Positions 30,621-42,321 of a stretch of 64,000 nt of DNA are shown one piece after another (position 1 is the first letter of the stretch; every line of letters begins with the position of its first letter). The position numbers and the translations under genes are program-made. Under the pieces are notes generated by a model. That model was given only the letters and a program-made list of their open reading frames with translations, did no database searches and was not told where the DNA came from. The DNA comes from Drosophila pseudoobscura (lineage: Eukaryota; Arthropoda; Insecta; Diptera; Drosophilidae): NCBI RefSeq assembly GCF_009870125.1, contig NC_046683.1:25634129-25698128 (forward strand), given 5' to 3'.

Positions 30621-32699
30621 GATTCACTGATACAAATTGTCGGGTGGAGACACTCGTACGCAGCGGTACATTTTACAAATGTCCCCAGTGAGAGTGACTG
30701 GATATGTTCGAAAGCGAATCAATATGTTAAACAATGCAGGCTGAATAACAGGGCCTGTCATCATCACATCATTTAGAGAATATCCAGTTGATGTAGCTGC
30801 GGATCCATCGAAAACGACACGGAGTTTTGTCGTCGTACTGTCCTCCTTTAGGACACAGTGATGAGGCAAGAAATATTTGCAGAGGCTACGGGAATCAGGG
30901 TTGACTTGGTGTATATGATACAAATCAATGTACTCCCTCATAAAAGCGGAATACCGCTCCTTGAGTGTAGGATTACGCTCCAGTTTTCGCTCCAGACTGA
31001 TGAACCGTCGATAAGCCTGAGCATAAGATTCTCCTAAACGATCAGTATTGTTATTTAGCGGCAGACGAACTGCATACTCCCCGGAGGGCAACCGTGAAAG
31101 GTGGCTTACGAAATGTGCTTCACAATCGTCTTCTTCTTTGGTATTCAACCCAACCTCCACACAATTCTCGATTTCCCAAAACATACGAAGAGTTTTATCC
31201 AACCTTGCTTCCATCTCAGCTATCGAATCTGGACAATTGTGCGTGGCCAAAAGCGCCGAGCTTGATACCTTCTGTCCACCACCAGATACGATCCACCCAA
31301 GCCGGGTCTTCTGCAGAAGAGGCAGTCCATCGGTGAGTTTGATTTGCCCTACGCAGAGGAGATCATAAAAAACGCTCGCACCAATGAGAAGATCAACCCG
31401 TTGAGGATTGAAAAATGCAGGATCAGCGAGCTGAATGTTAGATGGAATACGCCAATCGGATACATTTACTGCCATACTTGGTTGAGAATCGGTAATCTTG
31501 GGGGCGATGATAGCAAGAAGCGTAGTTGTGTAAGCAGAGGTGCGAGAATGCATACAAATGCTTATGGTGGATCCCTCAGTAGAAACGCTGCTATCGCCCA
31601 GCCCAGACACAAGTGCAGACGATTGAGTTCTCCTAAGCTGAAGCTGCTGGGCGAACCTGGATGTGACGAGATGCAGCTGCGATCCTGAATCTAAGATGGC
31701 ACGACAAGGAACTAAAACGCCAGACCGATTCTTCACGAGAACCACGGCTGTAGCCAGAAGCACAACATCAGAGTGAAGACCTTGGGCAGCAAGAGAGGTA
31801 GACGAAGGTAGAGACGAGCTGCTAGCAGAATTTTGAGCAACGGAAAGAGTGTCCGGTTGAACGGCCAGATCGGGAGGAGTAATTCCTGGGCAGCCTTGTG
31901 TTGTGGGTTGTATACTATCGAAGTGCAACAAACTATGATGCCTACCGCCGCATACTCGACATTTTCCACTATTGCATGCGCGGGTCCGGTGCCCCGGTTT
32001 TAGGCAATTGAAGCATAGGGAAAGCTTCTTCACTTCTTTGTGGCGCAGCAACGGTGAGAGATTTCCGAATATCTTGCACGAGTATATTCCATGGCCCGCT
32101 GAGTGGCAAAAGACGCATACAGACGGGTCGGCGGAAGAGTTGGAAGCTACAAACGTTTTCTTAACATGCGTATAGGAATGGTTTTTTCCCACCTGATCGC
32201 TACTAGCGTGTGTCGCTGTAGCATATTCCAATCGCTCCATTTTCTGGCAGCGTTGCTGCAAGAATTCGTAGAATTCCTCAGCTGTAGGTATAGCATCTGA
32301 CGATGTGTGCTCCTCCCATTTGGTTTGCGTCTTCGAATCCAACTTCTGCAGCAGCATGTTGATAACCATGAATCCCGAAATCTCCTCAGCAGTTCCCAAT
32401 GTCTGCAACGCTCGCATGTGTAAATTGACTGCATCCGAAAACTCCTGAAGCCTTTTAGCAGAAGGCGAGTCTACCCTCTTTAGCCCAAGAATCTTCTTGA
32501 TGTGTGCCTGGAAAACAAGTCTTTTGTTATTAAAGTGTTTATTGAGTATATCCAGAGCCGCACGATAATTGGCACTGGAGAGCTCCAACGATCGAACCGA
32601 ATCCAAAGCCGCATCAGCGAGGCAAGAGCAAAGGTGCTGGAATTTCTCGATGTCACTGAGATCCGCATCCGCTTCAATCACCGATTTGAACATTACCAT
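30621..32699 (-). pseudogene. Bel-Pao E2 gag, zinc knuckles, protease and N-terminal RT
   Basis: 691-codon frame. Residues ~1-165 are a DUF1759-like capsid region; ~195-265 contain three Cys/His motifs (CVFCHSAGHGIYSC, CFNCLKPGHRTRAC, CRVCGGRHHSLLH); ~335-350 is the protease active site (AILDSGSQLHLV); the region after ~420 is the spacer and the start of RT ('TTKLRVVFDGSA', 'GPVIQPALFNIL'). It ends at a TGA where copy E1 has TGC (Cys), so the stop is a mutation and not a natural end. The frame is open back to about 32740 without a natural start; the true gag start is upstream. Confidence 0.85.
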
Positions 32700-32917
32700 A
32701 AAATCCGAAAACTCGGATCAGAAAACTAAGGCACCTTCAGCTCTGGAAGTCGCTGCTTGTGAGCCATGATGATGGTACTATGTCCGGAATGGCTTGGCAG
32801 AGTCGTAGAATGGGCAGCGGCGTGTGACTGGCTTACTTCAACAGCAGCCAGCAACTCAGCTTTCAACGATATGAAAAGAGTATCGAAGATTTCGCGCAGC
32901 TCACTCCCAATCTCGTT

Positions 32918-33155
32918 TTAATCGAGAGCCTCCAATTCATTATGGGCCTTATTAAATTCCTCTCGAATTTCTGCCAACATATCAAGGCGCACATCGACTT
33001 CCGCGGCGGTCAGCTTATCGATTTTATTCCCCGCGAAGGATTCGCCAAGCCTGTGCAATCGATCATATAATGACTGACTTTTACGCTTATACAGACTCAG
33101 TCTGGAATCAGCCACCACAATATTTCCGCCCGCGCCTGTATTCGGATCGGTGTCC
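32918..33155 (-). pseudogene. Bel-Pao E2 gag N-terminal fragment
   Basis: Probable native start at the Met near 33155 (MDTDPN…), about 345 bp inside the 5' LTR. The helical segment with 'DRLHRLGESF' and 'EIREEFNKAH' ends at a TAA (32918-32920); copy E1 has CAA here. Confidence 0.7.
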
Positions 33156-33469
33156 ATGTTAACCGTTGTGCAATTCGACACAACAACGGAAAATGAAATA
33201 CCGCTTAAGCGACGATGTATAGACGCGAGAGCGAGAATGCAAGACACGAAAAGTCAAGAACCGCGGCTGCAGCTGCGCAGAGAATGAGAGATTCGAAGCT
33301 TAAAGTACCGGAATTTGTCTATAAATATTCCAGCCGCACTCTCACTGAATTTGCACTTTAAACTGTTTTTCAACGTGCACCCAAATGTATTTGTTGGTAG
33401 TTAAACTACCCAACAACAACATATTGCATAAAAAATAAGTGTTTTAACGGAACGCGATTAAGCAATGGT

Positions 33470-33499
33470 TTTATATCACGTCGGGGGGTCACCCATTGG
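33470..33499 (-). other. Degenerate primer-binding site, tRNA-Trp-like
   Basis: The minus strand reads TGGGTGACCCCCCGACGTGAT next to the LTR. This resembles TGGTGACCCCGACGTGAT, the tRNA-Trp-type site, with three extra bases. Confidence 0.45.
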
Positions 33500-33753
33500 T
33501 GACCAAGCTTTTTTGGCACCTATGTTTTTCAAAAATGAAAAGAGATTTTGGGTTAAACTTTATAATTCGTATTTAATCTTGGTGGCTTAGCGGAAGCAGA
33601 TCAAAGTAATTGCCTAAGTGGCGGCGGCAGAGAGCCCCTTTAGCGGGAGAGCGCAGCAGCTCTGCAGAAAGTCAACGCTTTACAACATAGGCGGCTCTCT
33701 CATACAATAATAATGTTAAAGTTACGGTTATTATTCAGCGGCTGTCCCGAACA
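33500..33753 (-). repeat. 5' LTR of Bel-Pao E2
   Basis: About 254 bp, same outer terminus as the left LTR, with an internal deletion of ~130 bp between gcggaagc and agatcaaagtaattgcc. Confidence 0.8.
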
Positions 33754-33769
33754 CTCTCCTTTACGAGTT

Positions 33770-34541
33770 TCACATTTTGTTGTGACACGATCATGTTTAT
33801 CGGCCTTAAAGCCATGCATTTGCCGTAAATTTAATAGAATTAAGAAAATTGAAAGTTCAGTAGATTAACTCGTTGGTAAAATGTAGTCGAATGAATTTTG
33901 GAAAAAAGAATTCTGTAGTCCTAAGAGAAACAAAACGATTTTTATATAAAAATTCTAGTTCACAGCTGCCTTTTCTACCATTTACGATATTATTCCATCG
34001 ATTTAAGTTTGTATATGTAAGCCTCGATGTACCCCAAATATAAAAACGTTTAACACATGAAGCCTGAAAAAAAAAATTAGGAACGATTTTGAATATATAG
34101 GATGTAAGGAGCACCATGCCGTTATACCGTTATACCGTTATTTTGATTAGAATGTCATTGATAAATTAATAGGATATCTCTAACTGAACTCACGATGGTG
34201 CCCGCTTAGCCGAATGAAAATGTGGCCACTGGGAGACCCTGAAAAGATCCCAAGGAAGTGGTCATTGGTAGGGAGGGCTCAAGAGGGACACAAGGACATC
34301 TGTGATCCCAACTATTAGGGATTCTTGTATCTACCGATTCAGTATTTTACCGTTTTCTTGTCGACCGCACGTTTAAATCTTAGTATTTAATTTCTTATAC
34401 CTGACTTTGCAGCAGCGGTTATCGAACGGTTCGCGCAAGACCACCACCCCTCAATACCGACGAGCTAGAGCTGAAATAACAGCTTGCCGCCATAGCCGTT
34501 CTTCGACCATCCCTAGTTTATATATCGTTGCATGTTACAAG
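33770..34541. repeat. Osvaldo-like LTR, right half of a split copy
   Basis: cacgatcatgtttatcggcc and what follows match 6542-7165, including 'cgacgagctagagc' and 'ccatccctagtttatatatc'. It carries extra stretches (for example 33893-33950 and 34160-34240) compared with the 6007 copy. With 26697-27545 it forms one LTR interrupted by Bel-Pao E2. It breaks off at about 34541, before the expected LTR end. Confidence 0.7.
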
Positions 34542-34544
34542 ATC

Positions 34545-35060
34545 TAGGTGCTCACTTTTAGCAATAGGCAAAGCCGGCCATGAAACTGTGTGTTAGAGAG
34601 AGATAGAGCGAGATAGAATGAAATTGTTTTCTTCATTCTGGCTATAATAATAATACGCTCCGGCTCAGATTATGACGCCTGGACGATATAGTCATCTAGT
34701 ACGATTCTGCGTTTTACCCTTGCAACAATGACATATCACAGAAATCTGGATACAAAATATCGTTGCTCTAGCTCTTATAGTCTCAGAGCACTAGTCGCTC
34801 ATAGGGACGAACAGACAGACAAGGCTTATTCAACTCGGCTAATGATGCTGATCAAGAATATATGTACTTTATGGGGTCGGAACGCTTCCTTCTGGACGTT
34901 ACACACATCCACTTTTACCACAAATATGCCCCAATACAAGGCTCATTCAACTCGGCTAATGATGCTGATCAAGAATATATGTACTTTATGGGGTCGGAAC
35001 GCTTCCTTCTGGACGTTACACACATCCATTTTTACCACAAATATGCCCCAATACTCATTT
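34545..35060. repeat. INE-1-like repeat left of Grd copy 2
   Basis: From about 34620 it matches 9449-9906 closely, including the 117-bp tandem duplication (34825-35058). Before 34620 similarity to the first copy drops, which marks the approximate edge of the duplicated segment. Confidence 0.75.
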
Positions 35061-35230
35061 TGAGTATCGGGTATCATAAGATTGTGACGACCATCGAGCC
35101 GATTTACCTTTACCGTAAAGAGGGAGTTTTTTATCAGCAATGCACTTTCTCTGATTGTGATTTCTTATTTGAGAATTGGCTTAGAAAAAGCCAACTTGGC
35201 TGTGCAAGAAATATTTGTTCTTCTATCTCA

Positions 35231-35234
35231 GTGC
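35231..35234. other. Empty target site of the gypsy-like element
   Basis: 'ctcagtgctacaag' is uninterrupted here, while at 10062/22580 the same site is split by the 12.5 kb element and GTGC is duplicated. Confidence 0.85.
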
Positions 35235-35291
35235 TACAAGATTTACTTATATATAAGGCACTACTAACAAAAATTTGTTGAATCTTATACA

Positions 35292-35755
35292 TGCACTAGC
35301 TGACCCGGCAAACGTTGTTTTTCTACTAGAAAACATTTTTTTAGTTCGGTAATAATAATTATCTACTATAAGTATGGGAGATTTACTATTCAATTATAAG
35401 ATTACTTAACAATACATATTAATCTCTCAGCGCAATAGAGTGTACCATATTCTTGGTTAGTCCGTCTTTAGACAACACAAATAAACTGGATGGCTATTTA
35501 CATTAATTGCTATTGGCTCAGATTGGCGCAATAAGCAAATAAAAAATTCACGAAATTCACGGTAGAGCCATTTCGGAGGAGTTTAGCAACAAAGACATAA
35601 AAAAAAGAACATACATAGGTACCCGAAGAGTGGCCTGAACGGGATAAAAACTGGATGTTGCCCGATGCGCACACCTAACCGATAAGCACATAAAATTTCA
35701 CGAAAATCGGAAGAGCCATTTCGGAGGAGTTTATCAATATATTATACAGTTTAAG
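35292..35755. repeat. Unclassified dispersed repeat (second copy)
   Basis: Counterpart of 22640-23100, with small indels (for example gattactta against gatat). Confidence 0.5.
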
Positions 35756-35975
35756 GTAAATATTTTTGAGGATGTTTTTATTTTATTTTAGTTCTCTGTT
35801 TTTTTTTTTATAATAAGATCATGTAAAAGAGAACCGACGAGCTCTTGAGGTATTTTCATAGAAGATTAAACGATAAGAACTTGTATGTATACGTTGTAGG
35901 TTTTTGCGAATGAACTTGAGCTGTAGAATCTGAGTACATATAAATGTTTTTTGGTATAATATAATATTTTCACAG

Positions 35976-37968
35976 CTTCTCAATATACATAAGTATACTT
36001 GAATGGCACTGCAGCCATAGTATACCGATTCTAAAAGAATCGAATGGGCTTTCTATAGTTCCAATAATAAAATCTGAGGGACTAGGAAACACGCCAATCA
36101 TAACGTCCGAGTTAAAGGCAAGCAGAATTTACGAGTCTTTTCGTGTAAAACAGACTCCACCAGCTACGGTAACATTTAGTAAACATCGAAGTCTACCTCA
36201 AGAGAACGGAAAAAACCAATCACAATCTTCAAATCGAAATAGAATGGCGTGCTTGGTGTCTACTGATATTCTAAGCCGCAATATCTCTAACATTTTGGAA
36301 AACCTTCCTTAAACGCTATGAACAGTCACAACTTCCTACACATGGAAAGGGGATACCTACGGTGGTGCAAACCAATATACTTATACGTAGTATGGGTCCG
36401 GTGTCAGAGCGGGACATGGAATATTCAATGGATTGCTATTTTAGGCAGTATTGGCGAGATAAGCGGTTGAGTTTTGAGGGGCCAATTAAAAGTTTATCCT
36501 TGAGCATTAAGATGCTAGACAAAATCTGGCGACCAGACACTTACTTTTATAATGGAAAACATTCTCATATACACACAATTACTGTGCCAAACAAATTACT
36601 TCGACTTGGTCAAGACGGCGGAATCCTCTATTCGATGAGGTAAGTTACGTTTCAAGCGAGTATAATAGTCGCTTATGTCCATGTTTCTACACTGTTTCTT
36701 TTAGATTAACCATTAAAGCCACATGTCCCATGGAGCTGAAAAATTTTCCGATGGATAGACAGTCGTGTCCCCTTATATTTGGTAGCTGTTAGAATATTTT
36801 TCCAGTTCCATTTATATTATTTAATGCCCTATCCAGAATTGTAATATTTCACATGGCTATACGAACCAACAGCTAGTTTACGAATGGAAAGATCAAGATG
36901 ATGCCGTGTCATTTGTCCCCGGAATGACTCTTAACCAATTTGATCTCATTAGCATGATGCACCGCAATTTCACGTCAACACGACGAGAGGGTGACTTTTC
37001 AGTTTTACAAGTAGCATTCAACCTCAAACGTCATACCGGATACTTTCTAATCCAAGTTAGTATTTTAACGTTTATACATACTATATATATAACAATGAAT
37101 ACTTTAAAGGTTTATGTGCCCTGCATTTTGATCGTGGTATTGTCTTGGGTATCATTTTGGATACATCGTGAGGCCACTAGCGACCGTGTCGGTCTCTGTG
37201 TAACAGCAGTTCTAACACTATCAACCATTAGTTTGGACTCACGGACTGACTTGCCAAAAGTCAAATATGCAACTGCCCTGGACTGGTTCCTTCTGATGAG
37301 TTTTCTCTATTGCATAGCCACTTTGCTAGAATTCGCGGGTGTTCATTATTTTACTAAACTTGGCAGTGGCGAAATACCACGTCTGGAAGAGCACTTGGAA
37401 AATATCAGGAAAACTAACATAGCACATGGCATTGAAGCCAACAAAAAAGTTAGTGACGAGGATATAGAAGATAATGGTAGCGATGAGGCCAGTGAGCAAA
37501 TGAACTCACAGAATGATATTTGCGTTTGTTCGGAAAATGACACTCTTGAATTCGAATCTGCAGAATCATTACCAACAGCACTAGATGACACTGCTTTTCG
37601 TAAACGGAATGCCCTCACATGTCCTATCTTTACCGTAAGTTCATATATACATACATATTTATATATGAATATACTCTCTTAATTATTTAATACCGTTCTG
37701 CTGCTGCATTCTGTTAATGAATACATCTTTCCCAAGGCCTCTTCGCGTGGAGCCACCATGGAACGAACCACGCAAACGGAACCCCCCGTCATTTCGCGTA
37801 TGCGACAGATATGACTCTGCCTCAAGAGTGACGACCAGTTCCGAAAACAGCGTGAGCGTGACGCGGCTGCAAAAAATACTGAACAAAGTCACAACGTAAG
37901 CTATGTAAACAGCGTTTCGCTAATCGACCGCTTCGCGCGCATTGCGTTTCCGATGTCATTTGTGCTTT
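35976..37968 (+). pseudogene. Grd: Grd copy 2, pseudogene
   Basis: Paralogue of copy 1 with corresponding exons at 35976-36639, 36705-36787, 36853-37055, 37110-37634 and 37737-37968. It is clearly broken. An extra base near 36305 (ccttccttaaacg against ccttctcaaacg) shifts the first exon into a stop. The acceptor of intron 2 has changed from cag to cac (36851-36852). The nearby donor is altered after GTTAG. A Trp codon in the last exon became TGA (37812-37814). The gene stops at 37968, where an INE-1-like unit begins, removing M4 and the stop codon. The Cys-loop and M1-M3 coding parts remain readable. Confidence 0.88.
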
Positions 37969-39066
37969 TATACCCGATACTCAAAATGAGTATTGGGGTA
38001 TATTAGATTTGTGGTGAAAATGGATGTGTGTAACGTCCAGAAGGAATCATTTCCGACCCCATAAAGTATATATATTCTTGATCAGCATCAATAGCCGAGT
38101 CGATTGAGCCATGTCTGTCTGTCCGTCTGTCCGTCCGTCCGTCTGTCCGTCCCTATTAGCGCCTAGTGCTCAAAGACTATAAGAGCTAGAGCAACGATGT
38201 TTTGTGTCCAGACTTCTGTGATATGTCACTGCTACAAAAATATTTCAAAACTTCGCCCCGCCCACTTCCGCTCCCACAAAGAATGTAAATCTGTGGCATC
38301 CGCAATTTTAAAGATATGAGAAAACCAAAAACGCAGAATCGTAGAGAATTTTCATATCTTTTAGTCCGCAGAATCTGAATTGGATCGAATTATTATTAAA
38401 GCTTGCATCAAGAAAACAATTTCATTTTTTCTCGCCCTGTCTCTCTCTAACACACACGCAGCATAGAAGGCTTTGCTTAGAGTAAAACATTAGCGCCTAG
38501 ATCTCAGAGACTACAGAAGCTAGAGCAACCAAATTTGGTATCCACACTCCTAATATATTTTGGACCGAGACGAGTTCGTTTAAAAATTTCGCCACACCCC
38601 CCATCCGCCCCCGCAAAGGACGAAAATCTGGGGCAACCACAAATCTCAGAGACAATTAAGGCTAGAGTAACCAAATTTGGTATCCGCACTTCTGTTAGAT
38701 CTCACTATAAAACGTATATCTCAGAATTTCGCCCCACCCGCTTCCGACCACACAAAGGACGAGAATCTGTTGCATCCACAATATTGCAGATACGAAAAAA
38801 CAAAAAACGCAGAATCATAGATAATGATCATATCTATCCGGTTGCTGAATCTGGATCAGATCAGATCATTTTTATAGCCAAAGGGAACAAATCAATTTGC
38901 AGTGGCTACGCAGCGCCCGACGTCACGCTCAGACTGATTTTCTGTCTCTCTCGCACGCACTCTTTATCGTGTCGTTTAATATTAGCGGCGTCTGCCGGAG
39001 GAGAGCCATACTGACTTAGTATCGGGTATAAATGTAGAGTTGCGGTGTCCGGAGCAACTCACAACG
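37969..39066. repeat. INE-1-like repeat truncating Grd copy 2
   Basis: Starts with tatacccgatactcaaaatgag, the canonical outer end, and runs in the orientation opposite to the unit at 8815. It has 'ccccataaagtatatatattcttgatcagcatcaatagccgag', a (gtct/gtcc)n run at 38112-38154, repeated 'ccaaatttggtatcc' blocks and the end 'gcggtgtccggagcaactcacaacgtt', which matches 8815-8870 in reverse. Confidence 0.8.
38112..38154. repeat. (GTCT/GTCC)n microsatellite in INE-1-like unit
   Basis: tgtctgtctgtccgtctgtccgtccg and so on. A tetranucleotide run of this type is a known internal feature of DINE-1. Confidence 0.85.
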
Positions 39067-39711
39067 TTCCCTATCGTTTGAATTAGAAAAACTCTTCTGA
39101 TTTTTCATGGCCCCCGAGTGGACTGTAAATTTATAATAGGCAACAACAAAGTTGCAGTGACACAAAAAATTTTCGGTATATGCAAATATAATAGTTCCCC
39201 GCGTCGTGGTCTGTGTGTGTCAACCACCAATCAGTTTTCATAATATCATAGCGTCGGTCGCGCCAAACCCTAGTTTTTGTGCATAATTTGTGCTACCGCC
39301 GAGGGATGCTCTGCAATACTACAAGGAAAGTAACAGTTGGACTCAAAGATCCAAAAGAGGAATCAGAGGTATTTGTGCACAAAATTGAAAGCAGTGCAAA
39401 AGACGTCTCGATCTTTCTGTAAATTGTCTTGTGCTGAAAACATTGCACATCGCTTTCAATTCTAGGTACATACATCTATCATTTACAGCAATCACTGTCG
39501 CGTTTTCGCTTTTTCACCGCTGCTTTCGTTGTATTTGTTGGGAGAATTTTCGTTGCCGCTCTTGAGCGTATATAGGGTATATTATTATAGTATATGTAGG
39601 GTATATTATTTTTGAATTTTTTGAACAAATATTTTGTTCAAACATTTTACTTTAAAAAAATAAATAAATATAAATATAGTGGTTTGTTTCGTAAGTTCTA
39701 CACAAGTATTA

Positions 39712-40721
39712 TGGCTGAAAACAGTAAATCCATTCTTGAAGATTTAAAGATTAAGCTCAAAAGTCGAGTCGAGCAAGGGTCGATTCCTTTGCAATTACCG
39801 GAATTACATTGTAGATTATTTTGTTTGAATGCTTCAATTGAAAAGTCAAACCATTTGCAAGAGCAAATCGAGGAGATAACAGGTGATGATGCATAGGCAG
39901 CCGAATTGGAGAAGCTAACGATTTTAACGAAGGGAAAGGTAATGTCGCTTATCGCCGCCTATGATGCAACAAGCGTGACGAGGCCAGTGTCTTCTTCAGC
40001 CCCAACTCCTGCTGGAATTCCGAAACTGGCATTACCAAAATTTAGCGGTAAACATTCGGAGCTAATAAATTTCATTAGCCCTTTTGAGAGACTAGTCCAT
40101 AGCGACAATAGCATACCGGAGATCGGAAAATGTAATCATTTGATTTCGTGCCTCTCTGATGAAGCATTAGAAACAATAAGGGCGTTCCAAGTCTGGCCTA
40201 AAATGGGTATATGACAACGAGTAATATTTCACGAATAATATTTTCACATTGTTCAATCTGCCGTCTCTAAGAAATCTAATCGATATTGATTCGTCGATTT
40301 ACGGATCGTTACTATCGATCGGAGACAATACAAAACTTTCGAATGCAATGCTCATTCATCTTGTTTTGAACAGAGTCGACCCAGTGACGAAACAACAGTG
40401 GATTGAACAGCTTGTGAGAATTTGCCGCTTTGGTCCAACTTTGAGAACGTCTTGAATCGTCGATACCAGCATCTGTCTGCTGAAGAACCGGCGAAGCCAA
40501 GGCAGGAAAAAGTCATGCCAAGCAAGCAAAATAATATCAGTTTGTTTGCTTTTTCTCCCTCTTTCACCAACAGTAGAACTCAGCAAACTTGTAGCTATTG
40601 CAATTCAGGAGACCATGTAGTGTCAAATTGCCCTCCATTTTCTCGTCTCTCGGTTATGCAAAGGTTTGAGTTTGCCAAATCGGCATCCTTAATTATCTGC
40701 GAAAAGGCCACGCTGTTGTAA
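39712..40721 (+). pseudogene. gag of Bel-Pao element C
   Basis: Starts at an ATG (39712) and reads a helical N-terminal region, with a TAG at 39894. It continues with 'GIPKLALPKFSGKHSELINFISPFERLVH', the start of a DUF1759-like capsid, which breaks near 40200. A zinc knuckle CSYCNSGDHVVSNC follows at about 40590-40630. At least three frame breaks. Confidence 0.7.
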
Positions 40722-42321
40722 AACGCAAAGCCAATAAATGTCGAGTGTGCAACCGCTCACATCATACATTATTTCATCGATACACAGTGTCGGCTAATAG
40801 TCTCGCGATGCCAACAATCCAAGAGAGTACTTTTCCTCCGTCAAATCAGGATCAACCGTCCACGTCAAATGTTCTGCATGCAACATCGTTGGACAGGGTA
40901 ATTTTTTCTACGTCGATCGTAAGTTTCCGAACTAAGAGCTTTGAACACATTTTGGCTAGAGCTCTGCTTGACTCCGGATGTCGAAATAATATTATTACCG
41001 CTCTGGACCGCTCAGCGCTTACAGATCCGTAGAAAGGAGTCTTGTATTAACTTGCTTTGAATTAATGAATCTAATTCTCAAGTAAAGGATAAAAGACACA
41101 CAGTGGAGAAGTCGCGAATAAATAGTAGTGAGTTCTCCTTTGATTTTTGAATCCTGAAATCATATTCAGGTTTTCACCCTGACTAGTCAGTGAATGTGAC
41201 TGACTGGCGAATCCCAGACAACCTACCACTGGCAGATCCCTATTTCTACAAGCCACAAACCTTTCCAACTCTTTAAAAAAGTCTTCTTGGCTAAGTTGTT
41301 TCGGAAAGATATGTTTCTGCTCCCCAAATTAAAAATAGTTTGAGTTTGCAGTGAAGAGCTGCTATTGTCTATCGATAGGACCTTGCAAAAGTTTTGGTCA
41401 CTGGAAGAAATTCCTTCTACCAAGAAAATTGCCACACGTCATGTAACTCTTTTGAGGATGCTAAACAGCGGTTTTTGCCGCTTGAAAGAATATTGTATCG
41501 TTACCCTGGGTTGAAGAAAATGTACTTGGAATTCATGGCGTGTACCTCTCCATAGGTCATATGTCTCCTACTGACAATATTATTCCGTCTACTCCACCCT
41601 ACGTTATTCCACATCAGTGTTTCGTGAGCCCTCAAGCTCCGTGTCGTGTTCGAAGCTTCGTTCAAGACGTCCTCACAGGTGGCCTTGAATGACACACCTG
41701 CACAGGCTTGCCTTGACTGCCGATGTTAAACAGATGTATCGCTAACGTTATTGTGTCCGACTTTTACATCGATGACTTATTGACTGGTGCTGCATGCGTA
41801 AAGTAGCTAAGGGCAATAATAATAATAATAAGTCCAAAGTGTCTCACGTTCTTCAGACCGCCGGGTTTAAGTTAACTAAGTGGTTTTTGAACTCACCCGA
41901 GATCACTGCATATGAGAGCACAGATAAACCCATTACAATCTCGGATTTAGAGTCGACAATGGCATTAGGAATCTCTTGATTACCTACTGACGATGCCTTA
42001 AGTTCAAAACATGCAATTCATTTGTGAGTCTCCGAGCGACAAAACGGAACATATTATCGGTGACATCTAAGTTGTTTGACCGTCTTGGTTTGCTAAGTCC
42101 TATCGTCATAATAGGCAAGATCCTATTGCAGGAACTTTGGCTTAAAAAACTAGATTGCGATGAGTCGATTCCGTTGCATTTGGTAACAGAATGCAATATG
42201 TTAAAAAATACACTGTCTCAATTGGAAGACATATGTAAATCTCAGTTTGTGTATTCCGATCCGATGTCACCGGTTCAAATACATGAACCCTTTCGCTGTT
42301 TGCAAATCCGCCCAATACAAT
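40722..42321 (+). pseudogene. Protease and RT remnants of Bel-Pao element C
   Basis: Recognisable pieces: CRVCNRSHHTLFH (~40742), 'ARALLDSGCRNNIIT' protease motif (~40960-41000), 'VTDWRIPDNLPLADP' (~41196), 'FYIDDLLTGA' (RT catalytic loop with YIDD, ~41763), 'LFDRLGLLSPIVIIGKILLQELW' (~42070). Stops and frameshifts separate all of them. A short (aat)n tract lies at 41817-41831. Confidence 0.7.

Larger units (their letters stand above)
27556..33753 (-). mobile_element. Bel-Pao LTR retrotransposon, copy E2, nearly complete but inactive
   Basis: LTRs at 27556-27941 (3' LTR) and about 33500-33753 (5' LTR, with a ~130-bp deletion). Internal region on the minus strand: gag N-terminus, gag/NC, protease, RT, RNase H, integrase, ending in the LTR. 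Gene order PR-RT-RH-IN, the YVDD RT motif and the DUF1759-type gag identify the Bel-Pao superfamily. Broken by at least two nonsense codons (TAA at ~32920, TGA at ~30622) and frameshifts near 30185 and 29640. It sits inside an Osvaldo-like LTR. A polypurine tract (AACGGGGGGAG on the minus strand) precedes the 3' LTR. Confidence 0.88.
39070..42321 (+). mobile_element. Degenerate Bel-Pao element C
   Basis: Begins with the end of an LTR (…aaaaactcttctgatttttca, end at 39107), followed by a decayed PBS (tggcccccgagtgg) of the same kind as Bel-Pao B at 44654. The plus strand then holds gag (39712-40214), zinc knuckles (40590-40800), protease (~40965-41000), RT (YIDD at about 41765) and the RT/RNase H connection (42024-42300), all with multiple stops and frameshifts. 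It ends abruptly at 42321 against a Grd fragment; integrase and the 3' LTR are missing. Confidence 0.75.

Noticed and set aside
33497..33760. Exact target-site duplication for Bel-Pao E2
   Set aside because: The inner ends of the two LTRs differ by a few bases and no identical flanking 4-6 bp could be fixed, so none is reported.
1..34541. Simple tandem duplication of a ~30 kb unit (Bel-Pao E, Osvaldo-like LTR, INE-1, Grd)
   Set aside because: The element order looks similar in both halves, but Bel-Pao E2 lies inside the Osvaldo-like LTR while the copy at 6007 is uninterrupted and E1 has another flank. Only the INE-1/Grd segment is clearly duplicated.
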